A stretch of 64,000 bases of DNA from Clostridium sp. CAG:354_28_25. Its GTDB lineage: Bacteria > Bacillota > Clostridia > TANB77 > CAG-508. The position numbers were made by a program, and so were the translations under genes. Below the pieces are notes generated by a model. That model made no database searches, was not told where the DNA came from, and was given only the letters and a program-made list of their open reading frames with translations. Where the stretch lies: NCBI GenBank assembly GCA_001915925.1, contig MNRL01000014.1, positions 62,001 to 126,000 of the forward strand. Direction: 5' to 3'. Positions 46,027 to 54,378 of this stretch are shown here, piece by piece; positions within the stretch are counted from its first letter, which is position 1, and the number at the start of each line of letters is the position of its first letter.

Positions 46027-47013
46027 TTAAGCAAACTTCCTTTGAATTTTCTTTCTAATAAATTTTATTCTTCCTAACTTTTCATATATTTTTAATGTTT
46101 TTTCGTTAACACTTAGCATATATTTATTTTTTAATCCTTTTTCTTTTAAATATGGATTTTCCTTCCATTTAGGGAATGTAGTATTTAGATTTTCCCATGC
46201 ATAATTAATCGTCTTGTCCCTTTCTTCTTTTTCCTCAATCATTATCATTCTAAGCATTGAACTACACAATAAATATCTTGTGTAATTGTATTCTAATTCA
46301 TTTTTATACTTTTCATATATATTTTTTTCTTTATAAAATTCTAATACATTATCTAATACTTTAATTATTTCAGCTGTTCTGGCAGTTTGTGTATTAGATA
46401 TTGAATTTTCTCTTTGTACATAATGTATAAAAGGCTTTTTTACAATTGATATACTATTTATATATGGCACTAATTTATAAAAGAACTCTACATCTTCGTA
46501 TCTTAATCCTACTGGGAACTTTATTCTTGTTTTTTCTAGTAATTCTTTTTTTATTAATTTATTCCAAGCTACTACTCTAGCATTTAACAACATATCTTTT
46601 CTATCTGTATATGCTCTTCCTTTGCTTTCTATTGTTTCTTCTGGATATTCCCATAAATAGTCACATTCTACAATATCTGCCTTGTCCATTTTAGCTGTTA
46701 CATACATTTCTTCGTACATTTCTTCTTCTACATAATCATCAGAATCCAAAAATGCAATATACTCCCCAGTTGAATATGGCAAAGCATAGTTTCTTGCATC
46801 TGATAGCCCACCATTTTCTTTTTCCAAATATACTATTTTATCTGGATATTTTCTTTTATATTCTTTAGCTATCTCTTCTGAACCATCTTTACTTCCATCA
46901 TTTACTAAAATTATTTCTATATCTTCTAAAGATTGTTCCACCAAAGATTTTATTGATCTTTCTATATATTCTTCAACATTATAGAATGGTACTATAATAC
47001 TAACTTTTTTCAT
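46027..47013 (-). CDS. Family 2 glycosyltransferase
   Basis: A 328-residue GT-A enzyme: VSIIVPFYNVEEYIERSIKSLVEQS, IEIILVNDGSKDGSEEIAKEY, the metal site IAFLDSDDYVEE, and the acceptor-side LRYEDVEFFYKLVPYI (ED pair as catalytic-base candidate). The C-terminus is basic and helical (KLGRIKFIRKKIQRKF). It is closely similar in layout to the next gene downstream of it in the cluster family and to EpsJ/WcaA-type enzymes. GAGGGA precedes the ATG; the gap to the GT2 gene upstream is 22 bases. Confidence 0.9.
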   Translation of the reverse strand: MKKVSIIVPFYNVEEYIERSIKSLVEQSLEDIEIILVNDGSKDGSEEIAKEYKRKYPDKIVYLEKENGGLSDARNYALPYSTGEYIAFLDSDDYVEEEMYEEMYVTAKMDKADIVECDYLWEYPEETIESKGRAYTDRKDMLLNARVVAWNKLIKKELLEKTRIKFPVGLRYEDVEFFYKLVPYINSISIVKKPFIHYVQRENSISNTQTARTAEIIKVLDNVLEFYKEKNIYEKYKNELEYNYTRYLLCSSMLRMIMIEEKEERDKTINYAWENLNTTFPKWKENPYLKEKGLKNKYMLSVNEKTLKIYEKLGRIKFIRKKIQRKFA

Positions 47014-47035
47014 CTATATCCCTCAATTCATATTA

Positions 47036-47983
47036 TTATCTCATTTGTAAATATAGTTTTATATTTATACTTAATAATAGTCTTTTTATAAGTTGTTTTA
47101 TATTTCTTACTTTTATATTTTTAGCCATCTTCCTATTTTTTATTTCATTTATATATTTTTCTTGTTCTTCATTATACAATTCTTTTGCTTTTAAAATTAT
47201 GGCATTTGTATAATATATCTTTAAATTTTGCTTTGTTAGCTTGTTTAGTTGTAATTTTTGTACTTGTTCCATTGCATTATCATAATGCTTTAATGCATCA
47301 TATGCTTTTTTTATCGTCCTTTTATAGTCTTCATTTCTTGTAATACTATTGTCACTTTGAATATAAAAGTATCCATAAAAGTTTACAGATACCATTGTTT
47401 TTGCCAATACAATTATAAATGGAACTAATCCAAAATCTTCATGTTCTGTTCCAACTGCAAATTTTAAATTATTCTTTGTAAAGATTTCTTTTTTTATTAA
47501 ATACACACATGGTGAATCTAGCAACACATCTGTACTATATAATTTATTAAATCCATCTTCACCTGTTGTTTCTTCAAAAGTTGCCCCAGGAACTATTTCT
47601 AATGTTTTTCCCTCTTCATCAACTCTTTGTAATTTAAACTTAATTAAGTCAATGTCTTTATTTATATATTGCTCTAAAGTCTTTAATAGTGCTTTGTCTA
47701 TGTAGTCATCAGAATCTAAAAACATTATATACTCGCCTTTTGCTTTTTCTATTCCAAAGTTTCTCGTTGATGCCACACCTGTATTTGGTTTATTATAATA
47801 GCTTATTAACTCAGGATATTTATCTTTATATTCATTTATTATTTGTTCTGAATTATCTGTGCTTCCATCGTTAATAATTACCATTTCAAAATCTTTATAA
47901 CTTTGTGATAATACAGAATCAAAACACCTTTTTAAATATTTTGCTGTATTATATACAGGAATTATAATGCTAATCTTCTTCAT
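47036..47983 (-). CDS. Family 2 glycosyltransferase
   Basis: A 315-residue GT-A enzyme: ISIIIPVYNTAKYLKRCFDSVLSQSYKDFEMVIINDGSTDNSEQII, YIMFLDSDDYIDKALLK as metal site, GTEHEDFGLVPFIIVLAKT with the ED pair, and a basic C-terminal amphipathic segment. It is one of at least five GT2 enzymes in the operon. GGAGG lies 6 bases before the ATG. The intergenic gap upstream (47984-48075) contains two tandem copies of the GGGATTT/GGGACGGTCC repeat. Confidence 0.9.
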   Translation of the reverse strand: MKKISIIIPVYNTAKYLKRCFDSVLSQSYKDFEMVIINDGSTDNSEQIINEYKDKYPELISYYNKPNTGVASTRNFGIEKAKGEYIMFLDSDDYIDKALLKTLEQYINKDIDLIKFKLQRVDEEGKTLEIVPGATFEETTGEDGFNKLYSTDVLLDSPCVYLIKKEIFTKNNLKFAVGTEHEDFGLVPFIIVLAKTMVSVNFYGYFYIQSDNSITRNEDYKRTIKKAYDALKHYDNAMEQVQKLQLNKLTKQNLKIYYTNAIILKAKELYNEEQEKYINEIKNRKMAKNIKVRNIKQLIKRLLLSINIKLYLQMR

Positions 47984-47998
47984 TTTTCCTCCAAACCA

Positions 47999-48064
47999 GG
48001 ATTTAGGGACGGTCCTTTTTTCCCTCTTGCGAAATAGGGATTTGGGGACGGTCCTAAAATCCCG
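47999..48064. repeat. Two tandem copies of the GGGATTT-GGGACGGTCC repeat
   Basis: Two units, GGATTTAGGGACGGTCC and GGGATTTGGGGACGGTCC, about 38 bases apart, each followed by a run and CCC. The pair lies between two operon genes. It is related to copies at 49301, 55391, 59233 and 60414. Confidence 0.7.
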
Positions 48065-48075
48065 CTCTTCTTTAT

Positions 48076-49155
48076 TTACCCTATTATTTCTTGTAATTTA
48101 TTAAATATATTATTATTATATTCTTTTGCATCAAATTGTTTTGTTATTTGATATCCATTTTCTATAAAGTCTTTCATGGCTTTATAGATTTCTGTTTCAT
48201 CTTTTTCTACTACTATGCCTTGACCTTCTATTTGCTCAGAATCAGAAACATTTGTAGTTATTATTGGTTTATTTAAGATAAAAGATTCTAAATATACTAC
48301 TGGATATCCCTCATAATCAGAAGACAATACAACACAATCACATAATTTATAATAAGGATATGGATTTTTCTTTCTTCCTAAAAACACTATTTCATGTTCT
48401 AATTTTTTGTTTTTTACTTCTTCTTTATAAAGATTTGTATCTGGCCCATCTCCTATAAAAATTATTCTAAACTTCTTATTGTCCTTTTTTAATTGCTCTG
48501 CTGAATAAATTATTCTTGTTAATTTTTTCTGTCTCTCATCATGTCTTCCTACATTCAAAAATGTAACTACATTTTCCTTCTTTAAATCTTTTACTGGTTC
48601 TTCTGCCTGATTTAATATTCGTTTATCATTGACTAAATTATTGCATGTTATAACTCTATCTTTTAGTTTTGGATAAACCGCTATAAAACTCTCTTTACCT
48701 TCTTTTGATACAAATATAATTTTCTTAAATTTCTTTATTTTTCTTTTATCGAAGAAATTTTTCATTTTGTCTTTGTCATTATTATATAAGCTTAAATAAT
48801 CTGCATGACCCCATATTGCATTATTTTTTGAACATGTTCTTGCCATAAAACTAGCAGGTAGTGAATAAGTTGCAAAACTAGCTGAAAAATCAAATTTATT
48901 TTTATATTTCTTTATAAATTTATATCTCTTTATTAAATTGTTAATTTTTCTTTTTAATATGTTTTTATCAGTTGCTGGCGTATATTCTATTATTTTTATA
49001 TTAGGAGAAATTTTGTCTAAAAAAACTCCTTCTTTTTTTTCTAGTGCAATTGTTATTTCATAACCTTTTTCTAGTAAAAAATTTGTAAGAGTTACGAGAG
49101 ATGTCTCTATCCCCCCTAAATCTAAATTATATGCTGCAAATAATAGTTTTTTCAT
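48076..49155 (-). CDS. Family 4 glycosyltransferase, first gene of the polysaccharide operon
   Basis: A 359-residue GT-B enzyme: LLFAAYNLDLGGIETSLVTLTNFL at the N-terminus, VVTFLNVGRHDERQKKLTRIIYSAE at the domain junction, FIGDGPDTNLY, and the donor motif VLSSDYEGYPVVYLESFILNKPIITTNVSDSEQ with the spaced glutamates. It is a cytosolic, retaining-type enzyme. The ATG at 49155 is preferred; the GTG at 49167 overlaps the AAAGG site. A near-perfect promoter at 49220-49248 makes it the first gene of the run ending at 29350. Confidence 0.9.
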   Translation of the reverse strand: MKKLLFAAYNLDLGGIETSLVTLTNFLLEKGYEITIALEKKEGVFLDKISPNIKIIEYTPATDKNILKRKINNLIKRYKFIKKYKNKFDFSASFATYSLPASFMARTCSKNNAIWGHADYLSLYNNDKDKMKNFFDKRKIKKFKKIIFVSKEGKESFIAVYPKLKDRVITCNNLVNDKRILNQAEEPVKDLKKENVVTFLNVGRHDERQKKLTRIIYSAEQLKKDNKKFRIIFIGDGPDTNLYKEEVKNKKLEHEIVFLGRKKNPYPYYKLCDCVVLSSDYEGYPVVYLESFILNKPIITTNVSDSEQIEGQGIVVEKDETEIYKAMKDFIENGYQITKQFDAKEYNNNIFNKLQEIIG

Positions 49156-49219
49156 ATTAATATACACACCTTTCTAAGCTTACTAAAAACACAAAAAATA
49201 TTCTTATTTTTCTTATGTC

Positions 49220-49248
49220 ATTTTATATTAAAACTGTGTATGTGTCAA
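49220..49248 (-). promoter_or_regulatory. Consensus promoter of the surface-polysaccharide operon
   Basis: On the minus strand: TTGACA (49248-49243, perfect), a 17-base spacer and TAAAAT (49225-49220). Transcription would begin near 49213, leaving a leader of about 58 bases before the GT4 start. Confidence 0.85.
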
Positions 49249-49300
49249 CGAAATACAGCATATATTGAATGTTAAGAATTTTATATTTTTTAAACAAAAA

Positions 49301-49364
49301 AATCGGGATTTAAGGAACGTCCCCAAATCCCCAAGAAAGTCCCTAAATCCCCTAAATTCCGATT
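49301..49364 (-). repeat. Palindromic repeat acting as end-of-gene hairpin
   Basis: Outer arms AATCGGGATTT and AAATTCCGATT (one mismatch) enclose GGAACGTCCCCAAATCCCC and a second partial unit. It overlaps the stop codon of the Alg13-like gene and is followed on the minus strand by a T-run, so it can terminate before the polysaccharide promoter. Confidence 0.7.
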
Positions 49365-49842
49365 AATTATTGTCTATAAAATCTTCAATTAACTTTATCA
49401 TGTGGTCTGTTTCACTTTTAAAATGTTTTGGTTTAAATGTCTTGGCTTTGTTTAAAGCTTTTTCTAAATCATCTAGTTCAGTTAATCCTATTAAAAATTC
49501 TTGTTTATCAAAAGAATCTACTATTTGTATTTGGTGGTCATTTATATGTTCTCCAAAAGCACTTAAACGTGGCACTGCAATTACTTTCTTTCCCATTTTT
49601 AATGCCATTACTATAGAGCCAACTCCTCCATGAGTTATAACTAAATCTGCCTTTTTCATTATTTCCCTTAACTTTTCTTCTGGCATTAAACTGTATATTT
49701 CCATATCTTTAGATTCATATTTTGTTCTTCCTGCTTGAACTATAACTTTTTCTGTTATTACTTTTTTATCTATTAGCTCTTGCACTTTATCAAGTAATCT
49801 ATGAAAACTATTGTCTTGTGTACCTAATAATATCAAAATCAA
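49363..49842 (-). CDS. Alg13-like glycosyltransferase subunit (GT28 C-terminal type)
   Basis: A 159-residue protein matching the C-terminal half of GT28 enzymes: ILILLGTQDNSF start, VIVQAGRTKY, and the UDP-sugar binding LVITHGGVGSIVMALKMGKKVIAVPRL then EHINDHQ. In eukaryotes Alg13 pairs with membrane-bound Alg14; bacterial pairs (EpsF/CpsG-like) add the second sugar of a lipid-linked repeat. The start is a TTG at 49842, with AGGAGG 9 bases upstream. It overlaps the stop of the Alg14-like gene as TTGA, a clear translational-coupling arrangement. A longer frame to 49896 would run into that gene. Confidence 0.87.
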   Translation of the reverse strand: MILILLGTQDNSFHRLLDKVQELIDKKVITEKVIVQAGRTKYESKDMEIYSLMPEEKLREIMKKADLVITHGGVGSIVMALKMGKKVIAVPRLSAFGEHINDHQIQIVDSFDKQEFLIGLTELDDLEKALNKAKTFKPKHFKSETDHMIKLIEDFIDNN

Positions 49843-50315
49843 TATATTGACCCTCCTAATTTTGCTTTTGGATATAATTTTAGCATTTCTTCCCATTGCA
49901 CTATAAATAAATCTGCAAACTTATAAACAAGTTTTCCTGTTGCAGTTTTAGAATTTCTATTTGCAAATGTTTCTATAAATATAATTTTACTACCAAATAT
50001 TTTCCCTAGTATACACATTGGACCTGCATTATGCGTACCTGTTGTTATTATGTATTTTGGCCTTATTTTTATAAAATAAAATACTGTTAAAATACAATTC
50101 CATAAAAATTTAAATGGATACGAAAATGGATGAGATCTCGTTCCATATACCATATACGAAATTCTCTTTCCATATTGCTTCTTAAAGCCTTCTGTAAATT
50201 TATCTTTTTCTGTTATTATATGGTAATCATATTTTTCAAACATTGGCTTTAATTGCATCAACTCATTAAAATGTCCACCTGTACTAGATATAAATAGTAC
50301 TTTCTTTTTTTTCAT
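49839..50315 (-). CDS. Alg14-like glycosyltransferase membrane subunit
   Basis: A 158-residue protein of the Alg14 (PF08660) type. VLFISSTGGHFNELMQLKPMF is the conserved N-terminus, YGTRSHPFSYPFKFLWNCILTVFYFIKIRPKYIITTGTHNAGPMCILGK holds the membrane-associated helix and TTG motif, and FIETFANRNSKT is the conserved FIE-ANR block. It recruits the Alg13-like subunit encoded 4 bases overlapping downstream; together they form one complete enzyme. GGAGG precedes the ATG. Confidence 0.92.
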   Translation of the reverse strand: MKKKKVLFISSTGGHFNELMQLKPMFEKYDYHIITEKDKFTEGFKKQYGKRISYMVYGTRSHPFSYPFKFLWNCILTVFYFIKIRPKYIITTGTHNAGPMCILGKIFGSKIIFIETFANRNSKTATGKLVYKFADLFIVQWEEMLKLYPKAKLGGSIY

Positions 50316-50343
50316 ATTTCCTCCACATTTAAGTTAAATAGCT

Positions 50344-52218
50344 TTATTCTTTTGTTTCATTCTTTTCTTTATCTTTTTGTAGTTCTACATATCTTTTTAT
50401 TTTCATTGTCGTTGTTTTAGCAAACTCATCATGTTTTATTTCTAGATTTTTTATTGCTTTATATGATGTTAAACTTTTATTTACTTCTTTTATTTTATTC
50501 CAAATTATTTTATGTATTTCTTCTTCGCTTAAGTCTTTTCCATGTAGATTTTCTATCTCTTCCATATTTGGAATAACTTTTACAGAAATTATTAATTCTT
50601 TTTCTCCTTCTACTTCTTTACCATATACCATACATTCTTGGATTTCAGGAATTTTAGATAATAATAATTCTATTTCTTCTGGATAAATATTTTTTCCATT
50701 TTGTGTAACTATAACATTTTTACTTCTTCCTGTAACATATACATAACCATCTTTATCTTGATAACCAATATCCCCAGAATTAAACCAACCATCATGTACT
50801 ACTTCTTTTGTAGCTTCCTCATCTTCATAATATCCAAGCATTAATGTTTGGCTCTTAATCCAAATTTCTCCTTCGCCATTTTCATTTGGATTATGAATTT
50901 TTATTTGCGCACAATTTACTGGAAGTCCCACTGAACCTACTCTTGGGTCGCATTCTGGTGTAAGTGCTGCAATTGGAGCAGTTTCTGTTAAACCATATCC
51001 TTGTAAGAATTCGATTCCTATATCTTGAACCCATTTTCCTATCTTTTTATCTATTGGTGCTGCTGCAGAAACGATTATTCTCATATTTCCGCCTAAATTG
51101 TCATATATTTCCTTGAATACTTTTCTTTTTATATCTATTCCAACACTCTTTAACGCATTTGTTAGGTGAATCATAGAATTTACTAAACCTGCTTTACCAC
51201 TTTTTTCTATTGATTGATTTATTTTTTTGTATAAACTTTCAACTAATAATGGTACTGCAAGCATTGCTGTTGGTTTTGCTTCTTGCATATCTGGTACTAT
51301 ATATCTTAATCCCCCACAAATAGCAACAGATGAGCCATTTGCAAATGGTAATAGTGCACCAATTGATGATTCATATGTATGATGTAATGGTAATACAGAG
51401 AAAAACCTGTCTCTTTCATATAGCTTTACATATTTTGAAACCGCATTCACATTTTCTGCTAAGTTTCTGTGGCATAGCATAACACCTTTTGCTTGTGATG
51501 TTGTTCCAGAAGTAAATATTAAAAATTTGAATTCTTCTGGGTCTATTTCTACGTCCATATATTCTGTATTTCCTGCATCTGTTAATTTTTTACCTTCTGC
51601 TATTACATGCTCTATTCCAACATCTCTACCTTGTACTCCGTCATTACTATTCATTTCGATAAAATATTTTACCATTGGTAAATTATCTTTTATTTTATCT
51701 ATAGCATCCTTTTTCTTCTTTGAATAGATTACTGCTGCTGCATGTGAACGTTTTATTACATTCTCTATTTCGTTATTCGGTAATTCTTTATCTACTGGAA
51801 CAGCGATACCTACTCCACATAAGATTGAGAAATATGATACATACCAATAATATGTATTTTCACCTATAATTATAATTCTTTCATTTGATAAATTTAAGTA
51901 TTTCATAAGTCCTGTACCTAAATTAATTGCATCATTGCCAAATCTTTCATAAGTAAATTCTTCAAATTTAGCTTTATGATCATGATTTGGTCTTTCTAAA
52001 ATATAAATATTATCTTTGTATTTTTCTATTGATCTTTTAAATATTTCTTTTACTGTTTTATAATGTGTTTCTTTATAATATTTATTTTTTGACTTTTTAT
52101 TTTTTATTTGGTCTATTTCGTCATAATTAACTTGCATTTCTTGTATGTTCTCCATACCTTCCATTTTCATCTTAGGAAATTTAAAATCTGGTAATTTAAA
52201 ATCTCTTAAAATTCTCAT
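50344..52218 (-). CDS. Long-chain acyl-CoA/acyl-ACP synthetase (AMP-binding)
   Basis: A 624-residue adenylate-forming enzyme. The AMP-binding P-loop is FTSGTTSQAKGV (about 230-241), then LPLHHTYESSIG, YGLTETAPIAAL as the adenine/Mg motif, GWFNSGDIGYQDKDGYVYVTGR and the hinge GRSKNVIVTQNGKNIYPEEIE. It activates a fatty acid with ATP to acyl-AMP and then a thioester. The N-terminal ~45 residues are an unusual basic, Met-rich extension. It is the first gene of the 52218-49363 operon, with its own promoter. Proximity to an acyl-ACP thioesterase (53527) and a glycan pathway suggests acyl transfer to a lipid carrier or glycolipid (inference). Confidence 0.92.
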   Translation of the reverse strand: MRILRDFKLPDFKFPKMKMEGMENIQEMQVNYDEIDQIKNKKSKNKYYKETHYKTVKEIFKRSIEKYKDNIYILERPNHDHKAKFEEFTYERFGNDAINLGTGLMKYLNLSNERIIIIGENTYYWYVSYFSILCGVGIAVPVDKELPNNEIENVIKRSHAAAVIYSKKKKDAIDKIKDNLPMVKYFIEMNSNDGVQGRDVGIEHVIAEGKKLTDAGNTEYMDVEIDPEEFKFLIFTSGTTSQAKGVMLCHRNLAENVNAVSKYVKLYERDRFFSVLPLHHTYESSIGALLPFANGSSVAICGGLRYIVPDMQEAKPTAMLAVPLLVESLYKKINQSIEKSGKAGLVNSMIHLTNALKSVGIDIKRKVFKEIYDNLGGNMRIIVSAAAPIDKKIGKWVQDIGIEFLQGYGLTETAPIAALTPECDPRVGSVGLPVNCAQIKIHNPNENGEGEIWIKSQTLMLGYYEDEEATKEVVHDGWFNSGDIGYQDKDGYVYVTGRSKNVIVTQNGKNIYPEEIELLLSKIPEIQECMVYGKEVEGEKELIISVKVIPNMEEIENLHGKDLSEEEIHKIIWNKIKEVNKSLTSYKAIKNLEIKHDEFAKTTTMKIKRYVELQKDKEKNETKE

Positions 52219-52243
52219 AATACTATCACTCCTATACGTCTAT

Positions 52244-52272
52244 ATTATGGCACAATTATTTAGTTTTGTAAA
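52244..52272 (-). promoter_or_regulatory. Promoter of the acyl synthetase operon
   Basis: On the minus strand: TTTACA (52272-52267), a 17-base spacer and CATAAT (52249-52244), 26 bases before the ATG. Confidence 0.65.
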
Positions 52273-52369
52273 TGTTTATGGACCGGTTGGTATAATAATT
52301 TTCTATATTGTATAAATAATACCTCTTACTTCAATAGCCTTTTTTCTGATTTTCTATTAAATGAAATAG

Positions 52370-52403
52370 TCCCTCATAAATTCTAGTTTGAATTTATGAG
52401 GGA
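52370..52403 (-). terminator. Hairpin after the frameshifted unknown gene
   Basis: Perfect 14-bp stem TCCCTCATAAATTC / GAATTTATGAGGGA with a 6-base loop, 25 bases past the stop at 52428. The downstream T-tract is broken (ACTATTTCATTT). Confidence 0.65.
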
Positions 52404-52427
52404 TATGCAAAAGTTATTACTTATTAT

Positions 52428-53349
52428 TCAATTGTCAATTGCAATTTCAGAAATATAATCTTTTAATTCTGGTGGAAGGTCTATTTCAAGTACCTCCTCC
52501 CCATCAATACCAAATATGGTTGATCTATGTTCTTTTTTCCTAATAATTTCTTTAACAGGAGCTTTTGTATGTAGATTAAATAAGAATATATTTTCCTTTT
52601 GTATATTCTCTACAGCAGGATTAGCAGAGTAAATTTTCCCAAATGCCAAAAATATGTATTATTTAATTTTGATTTTTCTACATATTTTTTTACTTCTCTT
52701 TTGCCAATTGCTGCGTCCAAAAACTCTTGTATTGGGAAGCCATAATCATAGTAGCGATAAAAGATAATATTCCAGTCATTTACATTTTTGTCTTCATCTT
52801 CGTACTCTACCCATTCGCTTTCCTTCATCTGCTTAAATGCAGTAGAAGTTGGGTCTATTATAAAGATTGGTTCGGGTAATGGTTTATCGCTTTCTGACCA
52901 TATAAAATCTTCTGCCTCCAACAGAAGCATATTTTTATCTATTATATAGTCATCAATATAAAACATTATTAAATCATCTGGAAGCTTTTCTTGTTTTCCG
53001 AAAATAACCTGCCCAGCATTTAACATTCCCATATTACGTGTAAAAAAACACGATTTTTTTAATTTCTCTAGTATCCGATTTGAAACCACTTCTTCTAAAT
53101 GTTTCATTGTAAATGATAAACTTGGTAAATCATTTATGGTTTGCCATGTTATAGAATTGATGTCCACGTACCACCATTGTTTGTACAATGATTGATCTAC
53201 ATATAAATATATTGACTCTTCTGTCGTTTCTTCCTCTGGCAAAATCCTACTTATTATAGTTTTTCCCCGTCTACATTCCGTATAAGCCAAACTCTTTTTA
53301 ACCAGTTAAAAAAATCTTTTCCAACTGTTTTTTCTGTTATTTTTTTCAT
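52428..53349 (-). pseudogene. Unknown protein gene with two frameshifts
   Basis: Three frames join into one protein. ATG at 53349 (AGGAGG upstream) reads MKKITEKTVGKDFFNWLKRV. A switch near 53290 continues as LAYTECRRGKTIISRILPEE. A second switch near 52645-52655, at a five-T run, continues as LAFGKIYSANPAVENIQKEN to the stop at 52428. Each switch is repaired by one added T, and 922+2 bases gives exactly 308 codons. The 307-residue product is acidic with Trp/Tyr-rich strands and no signal peptide; I do not recognise it. Codons such as CGG differ from neighbours. It could be a decaying gene or homopolymer errors in the assembly. Confidence 0.6.
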
Positions 53350-53470
53350 AATATTTCCTCCTCATAACTCTTGCTTTTCCTAATTTATGTTTACCATATT
53401 TAATATATTACCATAAGCAAATTATGTCAATATATTTATTCATTCTTTACATAATCTTTTTATTATTTAT

Positions 53471-53499
53471 TTGTATTTTATCTTATTTTGTGCTAAAAT
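53471..53499 (+). promoter_or_regulatory. Promoter of the thioesterase gene
   Basis: TTGTAT (53471-53476), a 17-base spacer with TG at its end, and TAAAAT (53494-53499). An AAAGGAGG site follows at 53512-53519. Confidence 0.7.
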
Positions 53500-53526
53500 T
53501 TTTTACTGTATAAAGGAGGCAATTAT

Positions 53527-54258
53527 ATGGGATATTTTGAACACGATTTTGAAATTGGCTTAAGAGATGTAGAAAATCCTAACTATTTAAGCAACAAATC
53601 AATTTTAGCTTTTTTTGAAAATATTGGTTCTTATCATTCTGATAGTATTAATTTTGGTTTAAATGAAATTCCAACTACTCACTCTTCTTGGGTTTTACTT
53701 GGTTGGAAGGTTAAAGTTTTAAAAAGACCTATGTATGGAGATAAATTACACATAGTTACATGGGCTAGAGATACAGAGAAATTTTCTACCTATCGTGACT
53801 ACGAAGTATATAATCAAGATAACGAATTAGTTATTATTGGAACTTCTAAATGGGTTTTAATAGATACCTCTACAGGTAGATTAAGACCTATTCCAGAAGA
53901 AATAATCAAGCTATATAATCCAGATACAAAAACGGTTTTTCCTAGTGAAGAAGCATTACTTACTAAATTAACTGACTCTGAACACTATGATACAGTATGT
54001 ACATGCGCAGTTGGTCGTTCACAAATAGATTTAAACAACCATATGCACAATTTATATTATTTAGATATGGCTTATGAGGCTCTTCCTGAAGAAGTTTATA
54101 AAAATAATACATTTAACTTTTTTGAGATAACTTATAAAAAACAAATTATGCTTCATGATACTGTAAAATGTTATTATGTTTTTGAAGAGAATACTCATAA
54201 AGTTATTATCAAAAGCCTAGATGATAAAAAAATACATGCTATTATTGAGTTTAAATAA
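53527..54258 (+). CDS. Acyl-ACP thioesterase (FatA/FatB family)
   Basis: A 243-residue double hot-dog protein (PF01643 type). The first hot-dog runs to about 125 (HDFEIGLRDVENPNYLSNKSILAFFENIG; SWVLLGWKVKVLKRPMYGD; WARDTEKFSTYRDYEV). The second has the catalytic-site VGRSQIDLNNHMHNLYYLDMAYE with the expected Asp/Asn/His set, and a terminal YKKQIMLHDTVKCYY. It releases free fatty acids from acyl carrier protein. It is one of few plus-strand genes, with its own promoter and terminator. The fatty acids could be reused by the synthetase at 50344 (inference). Confidence 0.92.
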   Translation: MGYFEHDFEIGLRDVENPNYLSNKSILAFFENIGSYHSDSINFGLNEIPTTHSSWVLLGWKVKVLKRPMYGDKLHIVTWARDTEKFSTYRDYEVYNQDNELVIIGTSKWVLIDTSTGRLRPIPEEIIKLYNPDTKTVFPSEEALLTKLTDSEHYDTVCTCAVGRSQIDLNNHMHNLYYLDMAYEALPEEVYKNNTFNFFEITYKKQIMLHDTVKCYYVFEENTHKVIIKSLDDKKIHAIIEFK

Positions 54259-54302
54259 ATTAACAAAAGTTACTATTTAATGCTTTTTTGTTATCATAAA
54301 AA

Positions 54303-54335
54303 CCAGGGCAATTTTATTTTGCTCTGGCTTTTATT
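54303..54335. terminator. Bidirectional terminator between thioesterase and deacetylase
   Basis: 9-bp stem CCAGGGCAA / TTGCTCTGG (one G-U pair), T-rich on both sides (CTTTTATTT on plus, GGTTTTTATG on minus). It lies between two converging genes. Confidence 0.8.
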
Positions 54336-54378
54336 TGGCACTTTAGCTTTAATAAACCTCTAGTTCATTCACTGGTAG

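Noticed and set aside
53401..53470. Possible riboswitch upstream of the thioesterase
   Set aside because: The stretch is plain AT-rich sequence upstream of the promoter, without conserved motifs or stable stems.
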